The position numbers and the translations under genes are program-made. Below, piece after piece: positions 62,930-64,000 of a stretch of 64,000 bases of DNA. Position 1 is the first letter of the stretch, and each line of letters opens with the position of its first letter. Below the pieces are notes generated by a model. That model was not told the origin of the DNA, ran no database searches, and saw only the letters and a list, made by a program, of their open reading frames with translations. The stretch comes from Halorussus salinisoli (GTDB lineage Archaea > Halobacteriota > Halobacteria > Halobacteriales > Haladaptataceae): the NCBI GenBank assembly GCA_005239435.1, contig SZNP01000004.1, positions 124,001 through 188,000 of the forward strand, written 5' to 3'.

Positions 62930-63991
62930 CTACGACTCTCGCGCCCGTACTGCGGGAAGTGGTTCGAAGGACGAGCGCGGGACGAGCCCGTATAGCGTCT
63001 CCCACGAATCCGCATAGCTATCCCCTACAAGCAGTGCGATTACGAGTTCTCCGACCGCGCCATACGTCATCGATGCGAACTCCCAGCTGGGTTTCTCGCT
63101 CGGAAACGGCCCGTCTTCGCGTGGTTTCCGGATATCGATTACGCCGCCGAGCTGGTCGCGGGTTTCGACTGCGAGGTCTTCGGCCTCGTCGTAGCGGGTG
63201 AGTGGGTACTCTCGATTGTCGACTACGAGAAGCGACGGACTGTCACTGGCGCCGCCATTGTTGCCGTCGAGCGCAGGTCGGATCGATGGCCGGCCGGCTT
63301 CGATCAGCAAGCTGGTGACGTCCATAGTCGACCCTTCGCCGCTAATCGCGTCGATGTACCGAAGGACCGCCCCGCCGTTGTCGGGTACGAGGTCACCGTC
63401 ATGGGAGAAGGCCTCGGGGTCAGGGTCCGGGTGGTATTCGACGATCCCAGCTGTTTGGAGTTCGATGTTGATACCCCGAGAGAGTAACACGCCGTCAAGT
63501 GTAATACTAGACGGTGCGTAGACGCGCGCGTGTTCGTCGGACACGGCGTCGATCGGTTCTCGATCGACGGCGACTGGAACGGGGTCGAGCGGCGTGTTAT
63601 TGAGTACAGATAGTGTATCCAGTGCGTTCTGGAGGTCACTTTCGTGAACGTCGACCGCGCATGCGACCACCTCGCCGGTGTCCTCAATCGGGTCGTAGGT
63701 CACTTGACCGGTGAGCGTGGTAATCCGTTCACGGACTTGTTCGAGTCGACCGCTGACGTGACCGCGCTCGAGTTCGGATCGGCCTTTTGGAGTCAACCGT
63801 CGTCCCTTCCCGGAAATTTTTTCAGTGAACCCTGCCTCGTCGAGGTCCGAAAGCATCAGGCGAACAGTGCGGTCCTTGATGGAATAACCATGCCGGCGTA
63901 GCAGGTCGACCAGTCGGATGCTACCGATCGGTCCGTGGCCGTCGATGAGCCGGAGGAGATCGTAGGCCCGTCGATCCAAATTCTCGGACAT
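62930..63991 (-). CDS. NrpR-type transcriptional regulator (HTH plus DUF128 domain)
   Basis: 353 residues. N-terminal winged helix: LLRLIDGHGPIGSIRLVDLL, YSIKDRTVRLMLSDLDEAGF, GRRLTPKGRSELE. From residue ~85 a single NRD/DUF128 domain: VACAVDVHESDLQNALDTLS, SSITLDGVLLSRGINIELQT. Methanogen NrpR represses nitrogen genes and is released by 2-oxoglutarate. The position next to an aminotransferase-ureohydrolase operon supports a nitrogen role here, by inference. Confidence 0.8.
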   Translation of the reverse strand: MSENLDRRAYDLLRLIDGHGPIGSIRLVDLLRRHGYSIKDRTVRLMLSDLDEAGFTEKISGKGRRLTPKGRSELERGHVSGRLEQVRERITTLTGQVTYDPIEDTGEVVACAVDVHESDLQNALDTLSVLNNTPLDPVPVAVDREPIDAVSDEHARVYAPSSITLDGVLLSRGINIELQTAGIVEYHPDPDPEAFSHDGDLVPDNGGAVLRYIDAISGEGSTMDVTSLLIEAGRPSIRPALDGNNGGASDSPSLLVVDNREYPLTRYDEAEDLAVETRDQLGGVIDIRKPREDGPFPSEKPSWEFASMTYGAVGELVIALLVGDSYADSWETLYGLVPRSSFEPLPAVRARES

Positions 63992-64000
63992 GAACGTACA

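Overview
The window is haloarchaeal DNA (class Halobacteria). Predicted proteins are strongly acidic. Exported proteins carry twin-arginine signals, some with a lipobox. There is a bacterio-opsin-activator type HTH regulator, a haloarchaeal XerC/D-type integrase, a CruF/DUF422-type membrane protein, many tiny zinc-ribbon proteins, and genes whose A/T-rich promoter lies about 25 nt before the ATG, as expected for leaderless transcripts. I cannot assign a genus. No rRNA, tRNA, CRISPR array or intact insertion sequence was recognised.

Region 1 (1-6.2 kb) is a catabolic uptake locus: an M24 peptidase of the ectoine-hydrolase/prolidase type (minus strand, cut by the window edge), diverging from a polyamine-type ABC importer (two permeases, lipoprotein binding protein, ATPase) that ends in a proline-racemase-family enzyme. 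A 19-bp palindrome lies between the divergent units.

Region 2 (6.2-29.2 kb) looks like a defence and plasmid-maintenance island: a broken ATPase-like gene, an AddAB-like helicase/nuclease pair, a macro-domain protein, a pentapeptide-repeat protein fused to a two-helix pore, small zinc-ribbon and membrane proteins, an EVE-McrB/McrC type IV restriction system, a HEPN-like protein and a TRAM RNA-binding protein. Broken genes sit between them.

Region 3 (29.2-56.7 kb) is a mosaic of short metabolic, redox, envelope and hypothetical genes mixed with gene debris: a frameshifted integrase, a cytochrome P450 with an amber codon, and remnants resembling Old Yellow Enzyme, PPOX, Bat, DUF7344 and a membrane protein. 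It also carries a family of about 20-nt repeat arms, often in inverted pairs 80-85 nt across, and three copies of an unrelated ~32-nt repeat. Neither family was seen outside about 31-56 kb. I infer non-autonomous mobile elements or portable regulatory hairpins. This is the best candidate for something undescribed here.

Region 4 (56.7-64 kb) is more orderly: a five-PAS histidine kinase, a winged-helix plus zinc-ribbon pair with inverted repeats around its TATA box, and an aminotransferase-agmatinase operon convergent with an NrpR-type repressor, suggesting nitrogen or arginine/polyamine-linked metabolism.

All functional calls come from reading motifs. No database search was run, and family names are recognition from memory.
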